Positions 1 through 5,600 of a stretch of 6,174 nt of DNA are shown here, piece after piece (position 1 is the stretch's first letter; each line of letters starts with the position of its first letter). Source of the DNA: JBBRLA01 sp038231615 (GTDB taxonomy: Bacteria; Myxococcota_A; Polyangia; Palsa-1104; JAEUJZ01); contig JBBRLA010000536.1 of the NCBI GenBank assembly GCA_038231615.1, positions 1-6,174 of the forward strand, given 5' to 3'. Under the pieces are notes generated by a model. That model had not been told where the DNA came from and ran no database searches. It saw nothing but the letters and a program-made list of their open reading frames with translations. Position numbers and translations under genes: made by a program.

Positions 1-268
1 ACAGCTTGTCGCCGTGCTCAGACGCCACCGAGAGCCGTTGGACGCCCGCCAGCACCGCTGGTGCGAGCGTACGCGCCTGCATTTCCTTCGACCACATTGT
101 CGCTCTGGGCCGGGGATCAATGGTGCGCCATCGGACGTTGATGTAGCGCAAACAGACCTGATCGATGTCTGCGTCAGGGGGCACGGAGTATCCGCCCCGC
201 TTCAAGACGCTGGCCAGGTGAAGGCGAAGGTCGGTCGCGAAGTCAGCGTGAACGGTTGGCGGTGACAT
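1..268 (-). CDS. Unrecognised protein, N-terminal 89 residues only
   Basis: This minus-strand reading frame starts at the ATG complementary to 266-268 and stays open to the window edge, so the C-terminus is missing. A GGAGAAGG stretch directly before the ATG serves as ribosome site. The fragment is soluble, with no signal peptide or membrane helix. It begins MSPPTVHADFATDLRLHL, followed by a helix-like stretch and then a basic patch with the motif RWRTIDPRPR at about residues 46-55, and ends in an amphipathic helix (about 63-82). From memory, the 'W..I.PRPR' patch followed by 'S.E' resembles conserved hypothetical proteins in which a GED.. .P.LS stretch follows; the fragment stops just where that would come, so this cannot be tested here. 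The plus-strand frame at 14-265 is the shadow of this gene: it is arginine-rich and has no ribosome site. Function unknown. Confidence 0.72.
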   Translation of the reverse strand, partial: MSPPTVHADFATDLRLHLASVLKRGGYSVPPDADIDQVCLRYINVRWRTIDPRPRATMWSKEMQARTLAPAVLAGVQRLSVASEHGDKL

Positions 269-399
269 CCTTCTCCACAATACTACGGCGGGCTTCCCTC
301 GTACTCGCCAGTAAAGTACCGACAGGAGCTTGACCGCCGCCGCCACAAGCCGATAGCCTCGCGGCCACGAGCTAAACCGCCAACCCCAAGATAGACCGA

Positions 400-442
400 C
401 AAAGCGCCCGGCCAGACGACCAATCAGAACCGGGACGCTTTG
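400..442. repeat. Inverted repeat between divergent genes
   Basis: CAAAGCG (400-406) is complementary to CGCTTTG (436-442), and CCGG (408-411) pairs with CCGG (430-433) inside it. Together they give about 11 base pairs around an 18-base loop. No run of T follows on either strand, so it is not a standard terminator. It overlaps the first possible start codon (TTG at 440) of the membrane-protein gene and abuts the GTG at 443. It could be an operator, a bidirectional transcript end, or a hairpin that limits translation. Confidence 0.6.
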
Positions 443-1882
443 GTGTGGTGGGTCCAGAGAGAGATTGGACCCGGATGGAGATCATTGTCAACGTATTTGA
501 AGTCGCCAGCGGAGCAAACAGCGGCGGGCAGTGGGCTCCCTGGAACGATCCAGCAAGAAGTAGAACCCGTCACGCACCATTGGGCCGCAGAGGAGGTAAC
601 CGGGTTAATCGCGATTGGGCTTATCTACACTGCCATCTCTGCGATCATCATAAAGAGACTCGGGGAGGGCGGTAAGATGCTGATGACAATGGGCGCCATT
701 GCCGCCGCCTTGCTGGCGTGGCCAGCCTACAAGGGACTCTCGCTCGTCCATATACCAGATATTCCATGGGTGTATGTACTGGGTCTGATTGGTATCGTCC
801 TATGGGCGCTTATCCTTATTCCCGGAACGCGACGTCGGTTCTTTTCTTCTCGTACGGGGGGCCTGCGCTTTCCAGACGCAGTCGCTGCGCCACTTGCAGC
901 GTTGGTTCTCACGGAGGCCGGGCCGCGGCGGGTCAAGGCAATCGCGGTAGCTCGCCGATTGACCATCCTGCCCCACGTGGATCCTCACGGAGAGTCGTCA
1001 GACTTCTTAATATGCGAATGCGAAGTCAGCCTGTACCGATTCAGCCCCGACGCTTCTCCTCCGCCAGAGTTGCGCCTAACCGGCGCCGGGGGTACGCCCA
1101 CCCTGGCGCCCCTGATGGTTGATTCGGAAGGATCCCGCCGACCGGGTACTGCTCTCTACAGAGCGCAAGTGCCATGGCATCTCCTGCGTCGCACGATGTG
1201 CCTGACCGTCCAACCAGGCGAGGGCTATCACCTCCATGATCTAGAGGTCAGATTGCCCGAAGGCATAGCGCTCAAGATCCATGAGCAATCGGACGTCAGA
1301 ATGGGCTTCGAGATTTGCCATGAAAACTTCGATATTGATTCAGATGGGGCCGTTCGTGGCAATGCCTCTGACGGACACCGCTTCTCAGTGCCCGTAAAAT
1401 CCCCCTCGCAAAAATCAGAAGAGGGGAACGAGGGAGAGAGAATGCCGGACCGCGGGGGGCCTTCGTGGCCGAACGGACCCGCCAGCTCGCCATCACCCAT
1501 GCCCAGGCCGAAGAAGCCGGGCCAGGCGCCCATGTCGTTCTCGCCAACCCCGCCGGACAAGAACGCCGGGACCGTCAAAGTGCTTCGTGACATCGGCGCC
1601 CTACCGCCGGAACGCTCGATCGTCGCAACTGTCACGGGAGGCGGGAAGCCCATCGTGGGCGCAACCGTCCAGGTCTCGCAGACGGCGGACGGTGCGCAGC
1701 CCCAGATCGCCGCGACCGATAGCGCCGGGCAGGCCGCCATCCTTCTACCGGACGACCAGGCTCAAGTCGCGTACGTGTTCGCCCAAGCAGCGGGGTACGA
1801 GGATCCGCAGGTCGCCTCGGTCGATGTGAAGGATGGGGACAACCTGGTCGCGCTCGACCTGCGACCCAGGAAGAAGAGGTGA
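443..1882 (+). CDS. Membrane protein with carboxypeptidase-regulatory-like C-terminal domain
   Basis: The frame encodes about 479 residues. Three hydrophobic helices lie near residues 52-71, 79-99 and 108-127, followed by the basic stop RRRFF. A beta-rich domain of about 190 residues (140-320) is not recognised. A Ser/Pro/Lys-rich linker (about 321-375) follows, and then a small beta-sandwich (about 393-475) of the carboxypeptidase-regulatory/PEGA-like kind, with 'GGGKPIVGATVQVS', 'TDSAGQAAILLP' and 'AAGYEDP' as typical elements. The likely role is a membrane-anchored cell-envelope or sensory protein; the linker suggests two soluble modules held apart. The start is uncertain: GTG 443 has GGGA at 432-435, TTG 485 has GGAG at 477-480, and ATG 677 has the best site (GGGGAGGG at 662-669) but would remove the first helix. 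No signal peptide precedes helix one. It stands alone; a 226-base gap separates it from the propeller gene. Confidence 0.75.
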   Translation: MWWVQREIGPGWRSLSTYLKSPAEQTAAGSGLPGTIQQEVEPVTHHWAAEEVTGLIAIGLIYTAISAIIIKRLGEGGKMLMTMGAIAAALLAWPAYKGLSLVHIPDIPWVYVLGLIGIVLWALILIPGTRRRFFSSRTGGLRFPDAVAAPLAALVLTEAGPRRVKAIAVARRLTILPHVDPHGESSDFLICECEVSLYRFSPDASPPPELRLTGAGGTPTLAPLMVDSEGSRRPGTALYRAQVPWHLLRRTMCLTVQPGEGYHLHDLEVRLPEGIALKIHEQSDVRMGFEICHENFDIDSDGAVRGNASDGHRFSVPVKSPSQKSEEGNEGERMPDRGGPSWPNGPASSPSPMPRPKKPGQAPMSFSPTPPDKNAGTVKVLRDIGALPPERSIVATVTGGGKPIVGATVQVSQTADGAQPQIAATDSAGQAAILLPDDQAQVAYVFAQAAGYEDPQVASVDVKDGDNLVALDLRPRKKR

Positions 1883-1986
1883 GATACTAGATCCTAGAAC
1901 GAAGGACGTCTTTTGCTCCGCTACATGACTCCCGTCGCTGCTTATCTCAATTGTCAGACCCTCCCAGCATCATCCCGCCATGCCTG

Positions 1987-2093
1987 AATAATCCGCCAAG
2001 CACCCCGGTTTTCGGGGTGTAGCGATAACGGGAAACGGAGAGGCGCCAACCTCCCCGCTCCCTAGCCCCGTCGAGTGCTTATGACACCCGACG
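1987..2093 (+). promoter_or_regulatory. Structured leader of the propeller operon (three hairpins)
   Basis: Three hairpins follow one another before the propeller gene. SL1: CACCCCG (2001-2007) pairs with CGGGGTG (2013-2019) around a GTTTT loop. SL2: CGGAGAGG (2036-2043) pairs with CCTCCCCG (2050-2057), one A-C mismatch, loop CGCCAA. SL3: CGTCGAGTG (2069-2077) pairs with CACCCGACG (2085-2093), one A-C mismatch, loop CTTATGA. SL3 ends five bases before the ribosome site GGAGG (2099-2103). GGGTGT (2015-2020) can instead pair with ACACCC (2084-2089), which would break SL1 and SL3, so a switch is possible. AATAAT (1987-1992) could be a -10 element placing the RNA start next to SL1, but I see no -35 partner. 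No known riboswitch class was recognised. The preceding 1883-1986 shows nothing I can name. Confidence 0.45.
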
Positions 2094-2108
2094 AAGTTGG
2101 AGGCCATT

Positions 2109-2927
2109 ATGGCCAAGACCACGTTCAACGCAATCTCTGGGACCTTGGGGCTCCTCGTCTCCGTCGGAAACGATGGGAAAGTTCGCCACCACACGGGGGA
2201 CTCCTACCGGGGGCAGGAGGTGCCAAGTCCCACTCGGGCCAACCTCCGCGCCGTTCACGTGCTCTCGCCGTCGTGCGCATGGGCCGTGGGGGAGCACGGC
2301 ACCGTCCTGCGCTGGGACGGCACCGCCTGGCACTCCGTCGTGATGGCGGGCCCGGAGGATGACCTCTTGGCCGTCTGGGGGACGCCGGGGGACATCTGGA
2401 TCGGAGGCTGGGGCTTTCTCGCCCAGCATGTCAGCGACAAGACCGTCCTCACCCGCACGGAGAACACCATTGTCGCCATCTGGGGCAGCGGCCCCGAGGA
2501 CGTGTGGCTTCTCTGCGCGGGGCGCATCCTCCTTCACTGGAACGGCACCACCTGCAAGCTCCATGAGCTTCCTGGCGACGAGGGGGACGAGTATTTCGCC
2601 ATCGGTGGCGGCACGGCAGACGAGGCCGTGTGGATCGGCGGGATGTCCGGCCTCGTGCTTCGCGGCGATGGCGAGGGATGGGAGGAGCTTGACGCGAGGA
2701 CCGAGGCCAACATTACCGGGATCGTCGCCATCACCGAAGAGGACGTGTGGGTGACGACGAGCGAGGGCCAGATCCGCCACTTCAACGGGGGCGCTTGGCG
2801 CACCGAGGCGTTCAGCGCCTTCGGTTGGCTGTCGGGCCTCTGCGTTGTCGATGGCACGATCTGGGCTTGCGGGGCTGGCTCTGTCGTCCTTCAGCACTGC
2901 CCCGACGACGGCAGTAACAACGAATAA
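2109..2927 (+). CDS. Cytosolic seven-repeat beta-propeller protein
   Basis: The 272-residue protein starts at ATG 2109, five bases after GGAGG (2099-2103); the TTG 2097 upstream would overlap that site. Seven repeats of 36-42 residues are visible, with cores near residues 15-33, 57-75, 95-108, 131-149, 173-191, 212-230 and 250-264. Each has the form (D/A/T)(I/V)W..G..G.(V/I)L.H(W/F)(D/N)G..W, as in AWAVGEHGTVLRWDGTAW. Seven such units are what a closed seven-bladed propeller needs. Myxobacteria hold many secreted proteins of this WD40/BNR-like style, but this one has no signal peptide or lipobox and begins MAKTTFNAIS, so it should stay in the cytoplasm, perhaps as a protein- or ligand-binding scaffold. 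No catalytic residues are apparent. It is the first gene of a run with the transposase-like, exonuclease and SWIM genes, 76 bases before the next start, with a strong hairpin between. Confidence 0.82.
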   Translation: MAKTTFNAISGTLGLLVSVGNDGKVRHHTGDSYRGQEVPSPTRANLRAVHVLSPSCAWAVGEHGTVLRWDGTAWHSVVMAGPEDDLLAVWGTPGDIWIGGWGFLAQHVSDKTVLTRTENTIVAIWGSGPEDVWLLCAGRILLHWNGTTCKLHELPGDEGDEYFAIGGGTADEAVWIGGMSGLVLRGDGEGWEELDARTEANITGIVAITEEDVWVTTSEGQIRHFNGGAWRTEAFSAFGWLSGLCVVDGTIWACGAGSVVLQHCPDDGSNNE

Positions 2928-2932
2928 CCACC

Positions 2933-2985
2933 ACGGGCAGGGGGATGCCGTAGGGCTTTCTGGCTCTCGGCATCCCCTCGCCCGT
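2933..2985 (+). terminator. Long stem-loop between propeller and transposase genes
   Basis: ACGGGC (2933-2938) pairs with GCCCGT (2980-2985). GGGGATGCCG (2941-2950) pairs with CGGCATCCCC (2968-2977). AGGGC (2952-2956) pairs with GCTCT (2963-2967) around the loop TTTCTG. That is about 21 pairs with one mismatch and one bulged T. It starts six bases after the propeller stop and ends eight bases before the AGGAGG of the next gene. Only CCTTTC follows, so the U-tract is weak. It may be a leaky terminator or a processing/stability hairpin setting the ratio of propeller to transposase product. Confidence 0.6.
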
Positions 2986-3003
2986 CCTTTCGAGGAGGAT
3001 GCT

Positions 3004-3942
3004 ATGAACGTTCTTTCGTTCGATAAGCAGGTCCGGGTGGTTGCTTCCCTCGTCGAGGGTTGCTCCATCAGGGGAACAGAGCGCCTCTGTGGCGTGAACC
3101 GTGAAACCATCGGGAGCTTGGGTCTTTCGGTCGGGGAAGCGTGCAGAAATCTGCACGACAACCTGATGACCGACCTTCAGGTGAACGTGCTGGAGGTAGA
3201 CGAGATCTGGAGCTTCATCGGCAAGAAGCAGAAGAGGGTCAAACCCACCGACGATGCCGAATTCGGAGATCAGTACACCTTCATCGGCCTGGACGCCAAC
3301 AAGAAGGCCATCGTGAGCTTTCTCACCGGGCGGCGAGATGCCGACTCTACCGACGCCTTTGCGCTGGACCTTCGCCACCGCATCGTCAACCGTCCCCAGG
3401 TTAGCAGCGACGGCTTCGGCCCCTACGTTGAGGCGATCAACCTGGCCTTTCAGTACGACGTGGACTTCGCGCAGATCGTGAAGGTGTACGGGTCACCCGA
3501 TGGTGACGACCACAAGTACAGCCCGCCCAAGTGCATCTCCGCGCAGCGGTCCACCGTCTGCGGAAACCCCGATTGGGACCACATCTCGACGAGCTACGTG
3601 GAGCGACAGAACCTGTCGATGCGCATGAGCCAGCGACGGTTTACGCGGCTGACCAACGCCTTCAGTAAGAAGTTGCGCAACCACCGCGCCTCCGTGGCCC
3701 TCTACGCCGCGCACTACAACTTCTGTCGCATCCACGAGACGCTGGGGAGGATCACTCCGGCCATGGCGATCGGGGTGGCTGATCACGTCTGGTCGGTGGC
3801 AGAGCTTGTCGAGACGGCGATGTCGATGGCGCCGCCATCCTGGGAGCCGCCAGTAGCCCCGGTGGTGTCCGTGCCGCCCCCGCCCCCTGCGTTGCCCGGC
3901 GGCCCGCGCTTCGCCCTTCTCCAGGGCGGGAGGTCGTCATGA
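3004..3942 (+). CDS. IS1-family-like DDE transposase with proline-rich tail
   Basis: The 312-residue protein starts at ATG 3004, five bases after AGGAGG (2993-2998); the frame is open further upstream, but that part lies in the hairpin and the propeller gene. An N-terminal helix-turn-helix (about 8-45) has 'LVEGCSIRGTERLCGVNRET'. The catalytic domain shows D66 in EVDEIW, D136 in SSDGFGPY and E200 in SYVERQNLSMR, followed by RRFTRLTNAFSKK and 'YNFCRIHETLGRITPAMA'. These match the single-frame IS1-type transposases I know; all three acidic residues are kept, so catalysis should be possible. After about residue 270 comes a Pro-rich tail (PPSWEPP, five prolines at 291-295) that I do not associate with the family. 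The stop overlaps the exonuclease start (ATGA), and no terminal inverted repeats or target duplications were found by eye. It may be domesticated or the engine of a larger element. The IS1-type assignment is firm; the role is inference. Confidence 0.9.
   Translation: MNVLSFDKQVRVVASLVEGCSIRGTERLCGVNRETIGSLGLSVGEACRNLHDNLMTDLQVNVLEVDEIWSFIGKKQKRVKPTDDAEFGDQYTFIGLDANKKAIVSFLTGRRDADSTDAFALDLRHRIVNRPQVSSDGFGPYVEAINLAFQYDVDFAQIVKVYGSPDGDDHKYSPPKCISAQRSTVCGNPDWDHISTSYVERQNLSMRMSQRRFTRLTNAFSKKLRNHRASVALYAAHYNFCRIHETLGRITPAMAIGVADHVWSVAELVETAMSMAPPSWEPPVAPVVSVPPPPPALPGGPRFALLQGGRSS
3912..3928 (+). promoter_or_regulatory. Hairpin touching the exonuclease ribosome site
   Basis: CGCCCT (3912-3917) pairs with AGGGCG (3923-3928) around TCTCC, and two flanking T-G pairs could extend it to 3910-3930. 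It abuts the ribosome site GGGAGG (3928-3933) of the exonuclease gene. Ribosomes finishing the transposase frame would open it, which fits translational coupling at the ATGA overlap. It could also be a chance pairing in GC-rich DNA. Confidence 0.35.
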
Positions 3943-4496
3943 CGGCGATCCTCATCTTCGATGTCGAGACCACGGGCCTGTGCAAAGACCATGACCAGAT
4001 CATCGAGCTGGCGGTACAGGCGGGCATGGGGCCGGGGGCAGATCGCCGGACCTGGCGGTTCCTGCCCTCGGTTCCCCTCGACCCCGCCGCGCAGCGGGTC
4101 CACGGCATCGGCCTGGACGAGCTGGTAGGGCAGCCGCCCTTCGCCGCCCAGGCGGAGCACCTTCACCGGCTTTTCGATGGCGCCGAGGTGCTGGTCGGGT
4201 ACAACATCGCCTTCGACCTGGATATGCTCCAAGCGGAGTTCGTGCGGGCCGGGCTGGCGCCGCTCGGGGTCGAGTCGAAGCTGATCATCGACCCCTACAA
4301 ACTTTGGCAAAAGATGGAGCCGCGGGGCCTTCTGCATGCCCACCGACGGTTTGCAGGCGGGGGGTTCGACGGAGCGCACCGGGCAGGGGCCGATGTAGCG
4401 GCTACGGCAGCGGTGCTGGCCGGGATGATCGCTGCCTTCGGCTTGGAGACGGAGTGGCCCGCCCTCGCCGCTCTGTGCAAGGGGAGACGGCCATGA
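3939..4496 (+). CDS. DEDDh-type 3'-5' exonuclease (DnaQ-like)
   Basis: The 185-residue protein starts at ATG 3939, inside the transposase stop (ATGA), five bases after GGGAGG (3928-3933). All exonuclease motifs are present: ExoI FDVETTG with D8 and E10, ExoII NIAFDLDML with D93, and ExoIII HRAGADVAAT with H147 and D152. These are the two-metal catalytic residues of the DnaQ/RNase T superfamily, so it should remove nucleotides from 3' ends of single-stranded DNA or RNA. The length is that of a single domain; the extra parts of replicative epsilon subunits (the clamp- and polymerase-binding tail) are missing, so it is unlikely to be the housekeeping proofreader. Coupling to a transposase-like gene before it and a SWIM/HTH gene after it suggests trimming of DNA ends made or bound by those partners. 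Substrate preference cannot be read from the sequence. Confidence 0.92.
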   Translation: MTAILIFDVETTGLCKDHDQIIELAVQAGMGPGADRRTWRFLPSVPLDPAAQRVHGIGLDELVGQPPFAAQAEHLHRLFDGAEVLVGYNIAFDLDMLQAEFVRAGLAPLGVESKLIIDPYKLWQKMEPRGLLHAHRRFAGGGFDGAHRAGADVAATAAVLAGMIAAFGLETEWPALAALCKGRRP

Positions 4497-5059
4497 CCAA
4501 AGACCCCCGACAAGAACGGGGCCGGCTTCTGGCACAGGGGCAGGGCCAGCGGATCAAGCACGTCGAGGGGGCCATGTGGTTCGTCCCCTCTGGCAACTCG
4601 GGCGGCTACCTCGTGAACGTGGCGACCGCCTCTTGCTCCTGCCCCGACTATCAGCAGCACCCGACGAAGTGCAAGCACCAATGGGCAGTGGAACTGGTGC
4701 GGGGCAAGGCCCCGGCGGGAGACGACAGCCCCTTGGCTGCGTCCGAGAAGCCGAAGCCACCCCGCCCTCAGGGCAGGCTGAGCGACTTCACAGCAGAGGA
4801 GCAGAAGCACTTGCAGCAGGCTCTCCGCTTCCTCCGCACCCGCTGTGGCGGCTGGGAAGCCCTGGCGAAGGCGCTGCGTCTCAAGGCCAAGTCCCTGACG
4901 CACTCAGCGTATGGCCGTCCAGCCAGCGCCAGATTGGCCGTCCGGCTGGCACGGTTCGCGGGGGTGCCCTTGGAGGACATGATCGCCGGGCGATACCCGC
5001 CTGCCGGAACCTGCCCGCACTGCGGGCACCGACCAGAGACAGCGTCTCTAGCCCTGTGA
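4493..5059 (+). CDS. SWIM zinc-finger protein with HTH and zinc-ribbon-like C-terminus
   Basis: The 188-residue protein starts at ATG 4493, overlapping the exonuclease stop (ATGA), with GGGGAG at 4481-4486 and six bases spacing. The open frame extends upstream to 4304, but that part is an Arg/Gly-rich shadow of the exonuclease gene. Residues 27-70 form a SWIM finger: C48-x-C50, then C60-x-H62 (CSCPDY...KCKH), a zinc-binding fold used for DNA or protein contact and often met beside transposases and helicases. A Pro/Lys-rich linker (75-97) follows. Residues 102-168 look like an XRE-type helix-turn-helix (GGWEALAKALRLKAKSL, then ASARLAVRLARFAGVPLEDMIAG in the next helices). The end carries C174-P-H-C177-G-H179, half a zinc ribbon. 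It is probably a DNA-binding partner or regulator of the transposase/exonuclease unit. The domain calls are from visible motifs; the role is inferred from position. Confidence 0.85.
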   Translation: MTKDPRQERGRLLAQGQGQRIKHVEGAMWFVPSGNSGGYLVNVATASCSCPDYQQHPTKCKHQWAVELVRGKAPAGDDSPLAASEKPKPPRPQGRLSDFTAEEQKHLQQALRFLRTRCGGWEALAKALRLKAKSLTHSAYGRPASARLAVRLARFAGVPLEDMIAGRYPPAGTCPHCGHRPETASLAL

Positions 5060-5111
5060 TTCTCATCACCATCCCTGCAAGCGGCCCCCGCCAACCACTC
5101 GGAGAGCTACG

Positions 5112-5162
5112 TTAAACGCCTTGTATGGCAGCATAGGGTTGCCATAAACTCAGGCGTGGTTA
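5112..5162 (+). promoter_or_regulatory. Nested dyad and probable leaderless promoter of the HTH gene
   Basis: ACGCCT (5116-5121) mirrors AGGCGT (5152-5157), and inside it TATGGCA (5124-5130) mirrors TGCCATA (5140-5146), nearly on the same centre; TAA/TTA flank the outer arms. A -35-like TTGCCA (5139-5144) and a weak -10-like TAGCTT (5161-5166) are 16 bases apart and would start RNA near 5172, at the ATG itself. No ribosome site precedes that ATG, which fits a leaderless mRNA. The dyad covers the -35 box and is a likely operator, perhaps for the gene's own product. It could instead form a hairpin ending the upstream operon. Confidence 0.45.
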
Positions 5163-5171
5163 GCTTACGAC

Positions 5172-5417
5172 ATGATGACAAACCTCATCCTTGACCGCGT
5201 CGCCTTCGCTGTAGCGAAGGCCCGTCTTTTGATGCGCTCAAATGCCGAGTTGGCCCGTCGCACCGGTCTATCGGGCGCTTACCTTCGTGTGATCACCGGG
5301 GGGTTTGTTCCGACGCCAGAGGTCCGCAAGCGCATTGCGGGCGCGCTGAATGTCAGCGACGGAGATCTTTGGCGCACTGTCGAGATGGATGATGCAGGAG
5401 TCAGGATGTCCAGATAG
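5172..5417 (+). CDS. Small Cro/XRE-type HTH DNA-binding protein
   Basis: The 81-residue protein starts at ATG 5172 (or the adjacent ATG 5175). Neither has a Shine-Dalgarno sequence, but a promoter whose start point would fall on the ATG makes leaderless translation likely. Residues 23-70 form a helix-turn-helix of lambda-repressor/Cro type: SNAELARRTGLSGAYLRVI gives helices two and three, and VRKRIAGALNVSDGDLWRTV the closing helices. There is no ligand or oligomerisation domain. The nested dyad directly upstream makes autoregulation likely, and it may also control the neighbouring small genes or the operon before it. A hairpin terminator follows three bases after the stop, so it is probably transcribed alone. 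The fold is clear; the target is inferred. Confidence 0.83.
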   Translation: MMTNLILDRVAFAVAKARLLMRSNAELARRTGLSGAYLRVITGGFVPTPEVRKRIAGALNVSDGDLWRTVEMDDAGVRMSR

Positions 5418-5419
5418 GG

Positions 5420-5446
5420 GCCTCCCTGGGATGGGAGGCGAGTTTT
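5420..5446 (+). terminator. Rho-independent-like terminator after the HTH gene
   Basis: GCCTCCC (5420-5426) pairs with GGGAGGC (5433-5439) around TGGGAT, followed by GAG and then TTTT (5443-5446). It starts three bases after the HTH gene's stop. The T run is short and set back by three bases, so efficiency may be moderate. Confidence 0.65.
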
Positions 5447-5515
5447 CGGAGGCGGGGCCGGTGAATCAGACCGAAACCGCTTCCTAAACCGAGAGAGAGT
5501 GCGCGAGCCGGTAAG

Positions 5516-5564
5516 CAGGCGCGGGGTCGTACAATCCCGAGTTTGATCCGAGGGGATCTGCCTG
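5516..5564 (+). other. Possible three-way-junction RNA before a small gene
   Basis: CAGGC (5516-5520) pairs with GCCTG (5560-5564), enclosing two hairpins: CGGG (5522-5525) with CCCG (5536-5539), and GATCC (5545-5549) with GGATC (5554-5558) around GAGG. This would form a three-way junction ending 37 bases before the ATG of the 60-residue gene. The part before it (5447-5515) holds a GAGAGAGAG run (5491-5499) and nothing else I can name. The helices are short, so chance is a real alternative. A tRNA was considered and rejected. Confidence 0.3.
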
Positions 5565-5600
5565 TCAAGGCTTGCGTTTTTGACGATATGGAGGAAGACC

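Noticed and set aside
445..675. Overlapping plus-strand frame ending two bases before ATG 677
   Set aside because: It looks like a coupled short gene, but its second half is a His/Arg-rich shadow of the first membrane helix and it has no convincing ribosome site.
2845..3003. Upstream extension of the transposase frame
   Set aside because: It overlaps the end of the propeller gene and the hairpin; ATG 3004 has an AGGAGG with ideal spacing and matches the usual N-terminus of the family.
2079..3161. Long minus-strand frame (360 codons) opposite the propeller gene
   Set aside because: Typical antisense shadow in GC-rich DNA: low-complexity Pro/Ala/Arg composition, no ribosome site, and it crosses the 2933-2985 hairpin and three well-supported plus-strand starts or ends.
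3783..4535. Minus-strand frame of 250 codons opposite the exonuclease gene
   Set aside because: The plus strand carries complete DEDDh motifs with ATGA overlaps; the minus product has no recognisable motif.
2941..5070. IS1-like ends: GGGGATG at 2942-2948 and CATCACC at 5064-5070
   Set aside because: Only six of seven bases agree, the similarity does not extend inward, and the nine flanking bases on each side differ, so there is no target duplication.
5461..5560. tRNA-like stretch (TTCCTAA as anticodon loop, CGGGG...CCCG as T-arm)
   Set aside because: The bases beside TTCCTAA do not pair, the T-loop consensus is absent, and no acceptor stem can be formed.
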